Source: Rhodoferax sp. | Lineage (GTDB): Bacteria; Pseudomonadota; Gammaproteobacteria; Burkholderiales; Burkholderiaceae | DNA length: 7,593 nt | Direction: 5' to 3' | Assembly (NCBI GenBank): GCA_020048295.1 | Contig: JAIFMT010000159.1 | Coordinates: 1 to 7,593 of the forward strand | Part shown: one piece after another, positions 1-6,159 of the stretch | Layout of the letters: each line of letters starts with the position of its first letter | Numbering within the stretch: position 1 is the stretch's first letter | Program-made: the position numbers and the translations under genes | Notes under the pieces: model-generated | The model's database searches: none | Told to the model about the DNA's origin: nothing | What the model saw: the letters and a program-made list of their open reading frames with translations, nothing else

Positions 1-923
1 GCGACTTTTTGTACCACCTGCGCCACTCGACTGACAAATTTCGCATTGCGCCGGGCATCAAAGGCATGGTGATGCTGGTGTTTGACCTGCCAAGCTTTCC
101 GTATGTATTCAAGGTCATCAAGGACTTTTACCCACCACCCAAGGAAACCAGCCGCGAGCAGATCAAGGGCAAATACCTGCTAGTCAAGCAGCACGACCGC
201 GTCGGGCGCATGGCCGACACGCTGGAGTACAGCGGAGTGGCGTTTCCACGCAACCGCTTCACCGACGAGTTGATTGCCGAGATCGAGAAATTTGCCCCCA
301 GCCAGTTGGAGATCAGTGACCGCGATGGCGACGGCCAGTTGGAAGTCATCCTCAAGCACGTTTATATTGAGCGGCGCATGATTCCGCTCAACATCTACCT
401 GCAAGAGGCCTTCGATGCCGGTGGTGCCGACCCGACCAATACTAGCCCAGCGGCGTTGCGCGCGCGCGAACAGCTGGAGCGCGGCGTCATCGAGTACGGC
501 AACGCGCTAAAAGACCTGATTGCCGCCAACATCTTCCCGGGCGACATGCTGTGGAAGAACTTTGGCATCACCCGCCACGGCAAGGTGGTGTTTTACGACT
601 ACGACGAGATCGAGTACATCACCGACTGCATTTTCCGCAAGGTACCGGCACCGCGCTGCGAAGAAGACGAGATGTCGGGTGAAGTCTGGTACACGGTGGG
701 GCCCAAAGACGTCTTCCCGGAAACCTTTGGGCCATTTCTGCTGGGCAATCCGGCGGTGCGCGACATCTTCATGAAGCACCACGGCAACTTGCTCGACGCA
801 GCCTTCTGGCAAAAGAACAAGGACCGCATCTTGCAGGGTCACATGTTCGATGTGTTCCCGTATGAGCAACGCAAACGCTTCAAGCAAGATCAATCCAAGT
901 CTGAGATGCCTGACTCAATTTGA
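1..923 (+). CDS. aceK: Isocitrate dehydrogenase kinase/phosphatase, C-terminal half (partial)
   Basis: AceK phosphorylates and dephosphorylates isocitrate dehydrogenase in the cytoplasm, setting carbon flux between the TCA cycle and the glyoxylate bypass. The reading frame is open at the left edge (first full codon at base 3), leaving about 306 residues of a protein that is about 578 residues in E. coli; the N-terminal regulatory half is outside the window. The kinase-like core is clear. It has the Gly-rich ATP loop APGIKGMVM, the nucleotide-binding lysine in VFKVIKD (codon 111-113), [10 protein letters not shown], the structural [13 protein letters not shown] segment, the catalytic [13 protein letters not shown] (Asp codon 543-545) and the metal-binding FYDYDE (Asp codons 597-599 and 603-605). 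All key residues known from E. coli AceK are kept, so the protein should be active. Stop is TGA at 921. No aceA or aceB is adjacent; a thiolase follows 69 bp downstream. Confidence 0.97.
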   Translation, partial: DFLYHLRHSTDKFRIAPGIKGMVMLVFDLPSFPYVFKVIKDFYPPPKETSREQIKGKYLLVKQHDRVGRMADTLEYSGVAFPRNRFTDELIAEIEKFAPSQLEISDRDGDGQLEVILKHVYIERRMIPLNIYLQEAFDAGGADPTNTSPAALRAREQLERGVIEYGNALKDLIAANIFPGDMLWKNFGITRHGKVVFYDYDEIEYITDCIFRKVPAPRCEEDEMSGEVWYTVGPKDVFPETFGPFLLGNPAVRDIFMKHHGNLLDAAFWQKNKDRILQGHMFDVFPYEQRKRFKQDQSKSEMPDSI

Positions 924-930
924 TATCTTA

Positions 931-977
931 TTTATAGCTATTAGCGCTTACTGAGTAATGGCTAGAGGCACTTTTTA
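931..977. repeat. AT-rich imperfect palindrome, likely dispersed intergenic element
   Basis: The stretch contains TAGCGCTTACT (942-952) facing AGTAATGGCTA (954-964), an inverted repeat matching at 9 of 11 positions around a single central base. It is followed by AGAGGCACTTTTT. It is far more AT-rich than its surroundings and fills the aceK-thiolase gap. From memory it resembles a short element (roughly ATAGCTnnTAGCGCTT...AAGCGCTAGAGGC) found many times between genes in Comamonadaceae genomes. The structure is seen directly; family membership is recollection. In RNA the inner bases would have to open to form a loop. The trailing T-run could make it a weak terminator for aceK. Confidence 0.5.
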
Positions 978-982
978 TGTAT

Positions 983-987
983 AAGGA
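983..987 (+). promoter_or_regulatory. Ribosome binding site of the thiolase gene
   Basis: AAGGA lies five bases before the ATG at 993 and supports that start. There is no other in-frame ATG nearby that fits the conserved thiolase N-terminus. Confidence 0.7.
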
Positions 988-992
988 TTAAG

Positions 993-2183
993 ATGAATAC
1001 GGCAACCGATGCGATCGTGATCGTGGGTGCTGCGCGCACCCCCATGGGCAGCTTCCAGGGCGATTTTTCTTCGTTGGCGGCGCACGATCTGGGTGCCGTG
1101 GCCATTCGCGCGGCAGTCGGCCGTGCCGGCGTCGCGCCCGACCAGGTGGATGAAGTGCTGCTGGGCAATGTGCTCTCGGCGGGCCAAGGTCAGGCACCGG
1201 CGCGCCAGGCTGCGCTCAAAGCCGGTCTGCCGATCAGCGTCGGCGCGGTAACGCTGTCCAAAATCTGCGGCTCGGGCATGCGCAGTGCCATGTTTGGCCA
1301 CGACATGCTGCTGGCGGGTAGCGCCGATGTGCTGGTGACCGGCGGCATGGAGAGCATGACCAATGCACCGTATCTGCTGCCCAAGGCGCGCGGCGGCTAC
1401 CGCATTGGCCATGACCGCATCTTTGACCACATGATGCTCGACGGACTGGAAGATGCGTATGAGGCGGGTCGCTCCATGGGTACCTTTGGCGAAGACTGCG
1501 CGGCCAAGTTCGGCTTTACCCGCGAGCAGCAAGACCAGTTTGCCATCACCAGTGCCACCCGCGCGCAAAACGCCACCGCTTCGGGCACTTTTGCCGCCGA
1601 AATCGCACCAGTCGTGGTGAGCGGGCGCGGTGGCGACAAGCTGATCGCCATTGACGAAGGCCCGGGGCGCATCAAGCTCGACAAAATCCCCACGCTCAAA
1701 CCAGCGTTCAAAAAAGACGGCACCATCACCGCGGGCAGCAGTTCCAGCATCAACGATGGTGCGGCGGCCATGGTGCTGATGCGTGCCTCGACAGCAGCCA
1801 AACTGGGTTGCCAGCCGCTGGTGCGCATGGTGGCGCACGCAGTGCATGCGCAAGAACCCAGCTGGTTTGCCACCGCCCCGCTGGGCGCAGTCAACAAAGT
1901 GCTGGTCAAGGCCGGCTGGACGGTCAAGGACGTGGACTTGTGGGAAGTCAACGAAGCCTTTGCCGTGGTCGCCATGGCCTTGATGCACGATCTGGGCTTG
2001 AGCCACGACATCGTCAATGTGAACGGTGGTGCCTGTGCGCTGGGTCACCCGATTGGCGCCAGCGGCGCACGCATCATGGTCACACTGATGTATGCATTGC
2101 AGGCGCGCGGCCTCAAAAGGGGCATCGCCACGCTGTGCATTGGCGGTGGCGAGGCGACTGCCGTGGCGCTGGAACTGGCTTGA
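993..2183 (+). CDS. Acetyl-CoA C-acetyltransferase (thiolase)
   Basis: A complete 396-residue thiolase, the usual length for the bacterial biosynthetic/degradative acetyl-CoA acetyltransferases. It interconverts two acetyl-CoA with acetoacetyl-CoA plus CoA by Claisen chemistry. The N-terminal thiolase domain (about 6-267) begins IVIVGAARTPMGSF and carries the acyl-accepting Cys92 in KICGSGM. The C-terminal domain (about 275-395) has Asn320 in EVNEAF, His352 in ALGHPIGASGAR and the second catalytic Cys382 in LCIGGGEAT, so the full catalytic set is present. Possible roles are polyhydroxybutyrate precursor supply, acetoacetate use, or the last step of leucine/fatty-acid breakdown. No phaB, phaC or scoA/B is in the window to decide, so I give no symbol. 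No clear promoter is visible in the 69-bp gap, so readthrough from aceK is possible. Confidence 0.95.
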   Translation: MNTATDAIVIVGAARTPMGSFQGDFSSLAAHDLGAVAIRAAVGRAGVAPDQVDEVLLGNVLSAGQGQAPARQAALKAGLPISVGAVTLSKICGSGMRSAMFGHDMLLAGSADVLVTGGMESMTNAPYLLPKARGGYRIGHDRIFDHMMLDGLEDAYEAGRSMGTFGEDCAAKFGFTREQQDQFAITSATRAQNATASGTFAAEIAPVVVSGRGGDKLIAIDEGPGRIKLDKIPTLKPAFKKDGTITAGSSSSINDGAAAMVLMRASTAAKLGCQPLVRMVAHAVHAQEPSWFATAPLGAVNKVLVKAGWTVKDVDLWEVNEAFAVVAMALMHDLGLSHDIVNVNGGACALGHPIGASGARIMVTLMYALQARGLKRGIATLCIGGGEATAVALELA

Positions 2184-2189
2184 CGCCAA

Positions 2190-2217
2190 GGCGCTTGATC
2201 AGCGCCGAGGTGGCGCT
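2190..2217. terminator. Possible bidirectional hairpin between convergent genes
   Basis: GGCGCT (2190-2195), AGCGCC (2201-2206) and GGCGCT (2212-2217) can form either of two 6-bp GC-rich hairpins, each with a five-base loop. They lie in the gap where the thiolase and the metallo-hydrolase genes converge. Neither strand shows a T-run afterwards, so a classical intrinsic terminator is not proven. The third arm reaches the first base of the hydrolase stop codon. Confidence 0.4.
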
Positions 2218-3173
2218 CAGGCGTTGCACACCAGTGTGCCCTGCAGGCGGGCGGCGCCTGAGCGCACCAGTTCCTGCACCAGCGCATCGAGCCCCTGGGC
2301 AAATGGCAAATCACCAAACTGGCGATCAAACAAGTGCGTCAGGTAGGGCGTGCCCTGCGCCCAGGCCAGCAACTCGGCGCGCTGCATTTGCCGGGCTTCG
2401 AGCAGCTTGAACTTGAGCATGACGCGCGCCGCGTGGCCCAGGTGCTTGTGCGGGCTGGCAACAAATCCGGCCAGCCGCTGGCGCGCCACCTCAAGCGCCT
2501 GCGCCACATCGGTGAACGCTGCGCCGTGGCCCGGAATCACGCGCAACGGGCGCAGCGCCTCAATCACGTCCAGCGTGGCCGCCACGTCGGCAAACGCGCC
2601 CGAGCCATCGAGCTCGGGAAACACCACGCCAAAGCCGCGCTGCCACAGCGCATCGGCCGAGATCAGGCAGCGGCTGATGGGCTCAAACAGAATCACCGAA
2701 TGTGTGTCGTGACCCGGGGCACCGTGCACCTGCCACAGCGCATCACCCAGGCGCAGCTCGGTGCCTGGCTGCAGCACATCGTCAAAACCAAAGCGCGGAC
2801 AGTGTTGCCCAGTGGGGGTGTAGCTCAGCGCGTACGGGTTCCAGTCGCGCACAAAACCGGCTTGCCCCGGCGGAATCAATGTGCGCAGCTGCGGCCAGGC
2901 GGCTTGCAGCGCGGCATTGCCACCGCAGTGGTCGCTGTGCAGGTGGGTGTTGAGCAGCCAGTCCAGCGGCCGACCTTGCAGCGCTGCCTGCACCAGCGCC
3001 AGCGTTTGCGCGGCGTGGCTGTGGTAGCCGCTGTCAATCAAGGCACTGTGGTGCTGGCCCAGGATCAGGATGTTGTTGCTGGAAAGCCAGCCCCGCTCGA
3101 AAACCGTCACGCCTGCGGGCAAAGTCAGGCCCTCGGCAGGGGGAGCAGAAGGTACAGGGTGAATGGGCTGCAT
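2217..3173 (-). CDS. Metallo-beta-lactamase-fold hydrolase
   Basis: A 318-residue cytoplasmic MBL-fold protein with a full two-metal site. It has HLHSDH at residues 77-82 (His77, His79, Asp81, His82), His155 in GAPGHDTHS, Asp174 in ISADALW and His216 in VIPGHG. This is the binuclear pattern of glyoxalase II/LACTB2-type hydrolases, which cleave thioesters, phosphodiesters or lactones; the substrate cannot be read from sequence. The last ~90 residues (around MLKFKLLEARQM) look like the helical C-terminal extension common in this group. I chose the ATG at 3173, just before PIHPVPSAPP. A GTG at 3212 would add 13 unconserved-looking residues and overlap the kinase stop as GTGA, so it cannot be excluded. 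Neither start has a good Shine-Dalgarno. It is third in the regulator-kinase-hydrolase run, 35 bp after the kinase stop. Confidence 0.9.
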   Translation of the reverse strand: MQPIHPVPSAPPAEGLTLPAGVTVFERGWLSSNNILILGQHHSALIDSGYHSHAAQTLALVQAALQGRPLDWLLNTHLHSDHCGGNAALQAAWPQLRTLIPPGQAGFVRDWNPYALSYTPTGQHCPRFGFDDVLQPGTELRLGDALWQVHGAPGHDTHSVILFEPISRCLISADALWQRGFGVVFPELDGSGAFADVAATLDVIEALRPLRVIPGHGAAFTDVAQALEVARQRLAGFVASPHKHLGHAARVMLKFKLLEARQMQRAELLAWAQGTPYLTHLFDRQFGDLPFAQGLDALVQELVRSGAARLQGTLVCNA

Positions 3174-3208
3174 GACAAGACCGCAATATACCGGCAACGA
3201 CCCGTTCG

Positions 3209-4534
3209 TCACTTCGAGGCACGGGTCACTGCGCCGAGTGCCATCTCAACCCACGCCTGCAGCCCACCGCCCGGACGCGCCTGCAGCGTCACCTGCCAGC
3301 CGTTGGCGCGCGCCAGTTCGCGCACGATGGCCAGCCCCAGGCCCGAGCCACCGGTGATCGGGCTGCGCGAGGCTTCCAGCCGGTAAAAGGGCTGAAATAC
3401 CGCCTCCAGCTGCTCTTGGGCAATGCCCGGCCCACGGTCCAGCACACCGATGCGCAGGCTCTGGCCATCGCGCCGGGCGACCAGTTCCACCGGCAGATCG
3501 GGCGCATAGCGCTGCGCGTTTTGCAGCAGGTTGCCCAGTACACGCCCCAAGGCATTGGCGGCCACCACCACGTCACCGGCCGAGCTGCTGGCCGTCACCG
3601 GGCTGGCCGGGGTAGAAAAATCTGCTGCCAGCTTGTGCAGGAATTCATCCAGCTGCAGGGGTACCGGTGCCTCTTGCGCCAACCCGCGCGCCAGCGTCAG
3701 CACGTTGCCAATCAGCTGGTTCATCTGCTCGATGTCGCGCTCCAGCCGCGCAAACAACGCCGGGTCCGGGCTGTCCTTGAGCATCTCCAATGCCAGACGC
3801 ATGCGCGCCAGCGGCGTGCGCAGGTCGTGCGACACCCCGGCCAGCAGCGTGGTGCGGGCGCTCAGCAGGTCACGCACCTGCTGCGCCATGGCGTTGAAGC
3901 GCCGGCTTAAGCCCGCCAGCTCGCGTGGGCCGGTCTCTGGCAGCAAGGCCGGGCTGCCGCCCTGGCCGATCAACGCGCTGGCCGCCTCCAGCTGCGCCAG
4001 CGGTCGCGTCAGCCGGCGTGCCAGCCAGAATGCCACCGCCACCGCCAGCGCCAGCCCGCCCAGCAGCGCCAACGCCAGCGCCAGCAGGGGCTGGCTGTCG
4101 ATGCGCTGTGCCGACAGGCCAACACTCAGGAAACCACGCCCAATCGGCACCTGTGCCCAATACCAGATACCGCTGTCCAGCGTTTCACTGCTGAGGTGCT
4201 GCGCCCGGCCCAGCCGCCGCGTCAGCGCGTCTTCAAGCAAATAAAAATACGCCGGATGCCATTCGTCCTTTGCCGGGCCAGGGGGCTCGCTGCGCAAGGC
4301 CAATGCGTGGCTATTGAGCAACTCCAGCTCGAACGCTGGGCGGGTGGATGGTGGCAGTTCGGCCCAGGTCTGCGCTGCCAGCACCATCAGCCCGGCCAGG
4401 TCATCGGCCGAACTGCGCGCCAGCGGCCGTACCACCCAAAAGGCAAATAGCCCGATCACCAGCAGCTCCACCAGCATGAAGGCCGCCAGCAGCGCCAGCG
4501 TGTTTTGCCGCGCCAGGCTCGGCAGTCGTCTCAC
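3209..4534 (-). CDS. Sensor histidine kinase, EnvZ-like, two-component system
   Basis: A 441-residue inner-membrane sensor kinase. It has a transmembrane helix at about 13-36, a periplasmic sensor domain at about 37-149 with no recognisable fold, a second helix at about 150-171, and HAMP at about 172-224. The dimerisation/phosphoacceptor helix carries His236 in GVSHDLRTPLARMRLALEM. The ATPase domain has an N-box (Asn335/Asn339, NLLQNAQRYA), G1 box DRGPGI (Asp366), F-box FQPFYRLE and G2 box GGSGLGLAIV, all intact. The His-Asp-Leu-Arg-Thr-Pro box and overall layout are of the EnvZ/OmpR type. The start is GTG at 4534, sharing four bases (GTGA) with the regulator's stop, which suggests translational coupling; the next in-frame Met (4477) lies inside the first membrane helix. 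The signal sensed is unknown. Confidence 0.95.
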   Translation of the reverse strand: MRRLPSLARQNTLALLAAFMLVELLVIGLFAFWVVRPLARSSADDLAGLMVLAAQTWAELPPSTRPAFELELLNSHALALRSEPPGPAKDEWHPAYFYLLEDALTRRLGRAQHLSSETLDSGIWYWAQVPIGRGFLSVGLSAQRIDSQPLLALALALLGGLALAVAVAFWLARRLTRPLAQLEAASALIGQGGSPALLPETGPRELAGLSRRFNAMAQQVRDLLSARTTLLAGVSHDLRTPLARMRLALEMLKDSPDPALFARLERDIEQMNQLIGNVLTLARGLAQEAPVPLQLDEFLHKLAADFSTPASPVTASSSAGDVVVAANALGRVLGNLLQNAQRYAPDLPVELVARRDGQSLRIGVLDRGPGIAQEQLEAVFQPFYRLEASRSPITGGSGLGLAIVRELARANGWQVTLQARPGGGLQAWVEMALGAVTRASK

Positions 4535-5268
4535 GGCTGCGCACCGCGCGGGTTAAACAGATAACCTTCGCCGCGCACGGTGCGGATATAGGCCGGTGCT
4601 GCCGGGTCGGCTTCGATCTTGCGCCGCAGCCGGGTGACACGGTTGTCAATGCTGCGGTCAAACGGATCGCGCTCGTAGCCGCGCAGCAAATCCACCAGCA
4701 TGTCGCGCGACAGCACCCGGTTGGGATGCGTCACCAGTGCTACCAGAAGGTCGTATTCGGCGCTGGTCAGTGCCACTTCTGCATCGCCCTTGAGCAGCCG
4801 GTGGCCCAGGGTGTCGAGCTGGTAGGGGCCAAACTGCGCCAGCGCAGCCGCAGCCGCAGCCGCTGCCGGCTGTTCCGGGGTGCTCGCATGGCCACGGCGC
4901 AGCAAGGCGCGCAGGCGCGCCAGCAGTTCACGCGGGCCAAACGGCTTGGCCAGGTAGTCATCGGCACCGACTTCCAGGCCGATGACGCGGTCAAGCTCTT
5001 CGCCGCGTGCAGATAGCATCAAAATCGGCACGCTGGATTTGGCGCGCAGGCTGCGGGTCAGTGACAGGCCGTCTTCACCTGGCAACATCAGGTCAAGCAC
5101 GATGGCGTCAGCCTGGTGCTCGTCGAGTTGTCGCCACATGCCGATGCCGTCACCGGCCACCGCCACGGTAAAACCGTTGCTGCCCAGATAACTGCGCAGC
5201 AACTCGCGCAGGTCTGGGTCATCGTCAACAACAAGGATATGGGGAATGTTTGAAGTCGTCATGGTCAT
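4531..5268 (-). CDS. OmpR-family response regulator
   Basis: A 245-residue transcription regulator, the normal OmpR/PhoB length. The receiver domain (about 9-122) has the acidic pocket Asp15-Asp17, phosphoacceptor Asp59 in IVLDLMLPGEDG, the Ser/Thr switch position in MLSARGEE and Lys108 in DDYLAKPF. An Ala-rich linker (eight alanines in a row, 134-141) leads to the winged-helix DNA-binding domain (about 145-240), with the recognition region RSIDNRVTRLRRKIE and the terminal wing IRTVRGEGYLF. It is the partner of the overlapping kinase gene. The start is ATG at 5268; a second ATG six bases in (5262) is equally possible, and neither has a clear Shine-Dalgarno. Its targets are not visible, but it is divergent from a cluster of exported-protein genes, the natural first candidates besides its own operon. 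Confidence 0.95.
   Translation of the reverse strand: MTMTTSNIPHILVVDDDPDLRELLRSYLGSNGFTVAVAGDGIGMWRQLDEHQADAIVLDLMLPGEDGLSLTRSLRAKSSVPILMLSARGEELDRVIGLEVGADDYLAKPFGPRELLARLRALLRRGHASTPEQPAAAAAAAALAQFGPYQLDTLGHRLLKGDAEVALTSAEYDLLVALVTHPNRVLSRDMLVDLLRGYERDPFDRSIDNRVTRLRRKIEADPAAPAYIRTVRGEGYLFNPRGAQP
4844..4867. repeat. Hexanucleotide repeat coding for the regulator's alanine linker
   Basis: GCAGCC occurs three times in tandem, followed by the variant GCTGCC. On the minus strand this encodes most of the eight-alanine run between receiver and DNA-binding domains. Gain or loss of a unit would change linker length by two residues without shifting frame. Confidence 0.7.
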
Positions 5269-5417
5269 AGGGTTGGCAGTTTACGGCCGGCCGGCGCGCT
5301 GCAGCCTGGCAGATACTTGCACGCGACCCTTGGCGACACACCGATACACAACGTGGCCTGCCTGACATGGCCCAGCGACACGCCCGATGCACCATACACC
5401 TACCGAAAACAATCATC
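5269..5417. promoter_or_regulatory. Divergent intergenic region between the regulator and the exported-protein cluster
   Basis: This 149-bp gap is the only place where promoters for both divergent transcripts can lie immediately upstream. I could not find a convincing sigma-70 pair on either strand; TTGCAC (5317-5322) and GATACA (5343-5348) are 20 bp apart, too far to accept. It holds a perfect GC palindrome GCCGGCCGGC (5286-5295) and a pair of imperfect direct repeats (listed separately). A single GTAAA lies on the minus strand near 5280-5284 without the second copy a CpxR box would need. Confidence 0.5.
5333..5394. repeat. Imperfect direct repeat pair in the divergent promoter region
   Basis: GCGACAC-A-CCGAT-A-CAC-AA (5333-5351) recurs as GCGACAC-GC-CCGAT-G-CAC-CA (5375-5394). 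The copies share 7+5+3 matching bases with one single-base length difference, and their starts are 42 bp apart, close to four helical turns. OmpR-family regulators usually bind direct repeats, so these are candidate operator sites. The match to a regulator is inference. Confidence 0.4.
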
Positions 5418-5789
5418 ATGAACACACGTACTTCCATCTTCTCATTGCTGTTGTTGACCGTTGTGGCTGGGGCCAACGCCCAGTCGCAACCCACTGGTGC
5501 AGAGCAGGGGCCCAGCCGCCCGCTGAATCTGTCGGTGCGCAAACCCGGCCCAGCGCCGGACCCTGCGGTGCTGATCCTGATCGATCAGCCCACAGCGGCC
5601 AGCATCGGCAATGAAGATGCAAGTGCGCCTGCCAATCTGCCCTACGGCGCCGGCTATGAGAGCCGACAGCAGGGCAGCACAGCAGGCAGCGGCAACGCCT
5701 CCGGATCTTCCGGGTCTTCCGGATCAGGCGGCGCTGGCGGTGGTGGCAATGGTGGCGGTGGACGGGGCGGCTCAGGCCGCGGGCGTTAA
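5418..5789 (+). CDS. Secreted Gly-rich small protein of unknown function
   Basis: A 123-residue exported protein that I cannot assign to a named family. A signal peptide is clear: MNTRTS, hydrophobic LLLLTVVAGA, and probable cleavage after AlaAsnAla21. The mature part has a Pro-rich first half (RKPGPAPDPAVLILIDQP), then NLPYGAGYESRQQG (73-86), then a low-complexity Ser/Gly tail (95-123) ending GGRGGSGRGR. The tail is basic and likely disordered, perhaps surface- or nucleic-acid-binding; that is a guess. I chose the ATG at 5418 because it sits directly before the signal peptide. An upstream ATG at 5367 would add 17 residues that spoil it. No strong Shine-Dalgarno is seen. It is first of four exported-protein genes and divergent from the two-component system. 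Confidence 0.8.
   Translation: MNTRTSIFSLLLLTVVAGANAQSQPTGAEQGPSRPLNLSVRKPGPAPDPAVLILIDQPTAASIGNEDASAPANLPYGAGYESRQQGSTAGSGNASGSSGSSGSGGAGGGGNGGGGRGGSGRGR
5700..5726 (+). repeat. Nine-base tandem repeat, three copies
   Basis: TCCGGATCT, TCCGGGTCT and TCCGGATCA follow one another in frame, encoding Ser-Gly-Ser three times (residues 95-103 of the Gly-rich protein). Copy-number change would be in frame. Confidence 0.75.
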
Positions 5790-5807
5790 TTGCTTTATCA
5801 ACCTATC

Positions 5808-5812
5808 AGGAG
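5808..5812 (+). promoter_or_regulatory. Ribosome binding site fixing the start of the repeat-peptide gene
   Basis: AGGAG stands seven bases before the ATG at 5820. It selects that start over the TTG at 5790, which has no such site and would extend the signal peptide with ten unlikely residues. Confidence 0.8.
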
Positions 5813-5819
5813 TTCCATC

Positions 5820-6089
5820 ATGAAATCATCTTCTTTGCTGTTGGCTTTGGTCACCACATTGGCGCTGGGCAGCACCGCCTGGGCCGCGGGTCCCAATCGC
5901 TCGCAAGGCAACGCTGGCGCAGGCACACAAGCCCGCTCGGCCGCTGGCACCGGCACTGCCACCCATGCCCAGCTGCACACGCCCGGCACTGGCCTGACCG
6001 ACCCAACGCTGGCCGGCACCCGCCCCGCCACCGCAGGTCCCAAGGGCATTCACACGCCTGGCACCGGCTTGACCACCACCACCAATTGA
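5820..6089 (+). CDS. Small exported protein with two HTPGTGLT repeats
   Basis: An 89-residue protein of no family I recognise. The signal peptide is textbook: MKSSS, hydrophobic LLLALVTTLALGS, and cleavage expected after AlaTrpAla22. The mature ~66 residues are rich in Gly, Ala and Thr, lack Cys, and contain the octapeptide HTPGTGLT twice (53-60 and 78-85), one repeat period being 25 residues. The protein stops four residues after the second copy. It starts 30 bp after the Gly-rich gene with a good Shine-Dalgarno, so the two are probably co-transcribed. A strong intrinsic terminator follows at once, and the stop codon itself lies in an alternative RNA pairing. It is probably periplasmic or secreted and largely unstructured; the function is unknown. 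Confidence 0.82.
   Translation: MKSSSLLLALVTTLALGSTAWAAGPNRSQGNAGAGTQARSAAGTGTATHAQLHTPGTGLTDPTLAGTRPATAGPKGIHTPGTGLTTTTN
5976..6074 (+). repeat. Duplicated 24-base segment encoding HTPGTGLT
   Basis: Bases 5976-5999 and 6051-6074 match at 21 of 24 positions. The differences are C/T, T/C and C/T changes at third or synonymous positions, so the peptide is identical. This indicates an internal duplication held at the protein level. Confidence 0.85.
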
Positions 6090-6120
6090 CCCTGTTGGCG
6101 TGTTCTGCTGCACAGGGTCA
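6087..6120 (+). promoter_or_regulatory. Alternative (antiterminator-like) hairpin at the stop codon
   Basis: TGACCCTGT (6087-6095), beginning with the TGA stop of the repeat-peptide gene, is perfectly complementary over nine bases to ACAGGGTCA (6112-6120), with a 16-base loop. The right arm includes the whole left arm of the downstream terminator, so the two hairpins exclude each other. The pairing is seen directly; a regulatory role is inference. Confidence 0.5.
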
Positions 6121-6138
6121 TCACGACCCTGTTTTTTT
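6112..6138 (+). terminator. Intrinsic terminator after the repeat-peptide gene
   Basis: ACAGGGTC (6112-6119) pairs perfectly with GACCCTGT (6125-6132) around the loop ATCAC, and the stem runs straight into seven consecutive T (6132-6138). This is a classical rho-independent terminator for plus-strand transcription. The next gene starts only 22 bases after the last T, too close for a separate promoter in between. Confidence 0.88.
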
Positions 6139-6159
6139 GACTCTTTTCCCTTCACAACC

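Noticed and set aside
975..2189. A 404-codon open frame antisense to the whole thiolase gene
   Set aside because: It mirrors the thiolase, its translation is His/Ala/Gly-rich with no recognisable domain, and long antisense frames are expected in high-GC genes with biased third positions.
2334..3386. A 350-codon plus-strand open frame opposite the MBL hydrolase and kinase end
   Set aside because: The product is Arg/Gln/His/Ala-rich low-information sequence, while the opposite strand encodes complete metal and kinase motifs.
4841..4870. Hexanucleotide repeat as a phase-variation switch
   Set aside because: The unit is six bases, so slippage would only alter the alanine linker by two residues and never shift the frame.
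5279..5284. GTAAA on the minus strand as a CpxR box
   Set aside because: CpxR sites need two GTAAA units about five bases apart; the second is absent.
6100..6159. GTG at 6100 as an upstream start for the lipoprotein
   Set aside because: The added 20 residues would precede and spoil the lipoprotein leader and would be encoded by the terminator hairpin.
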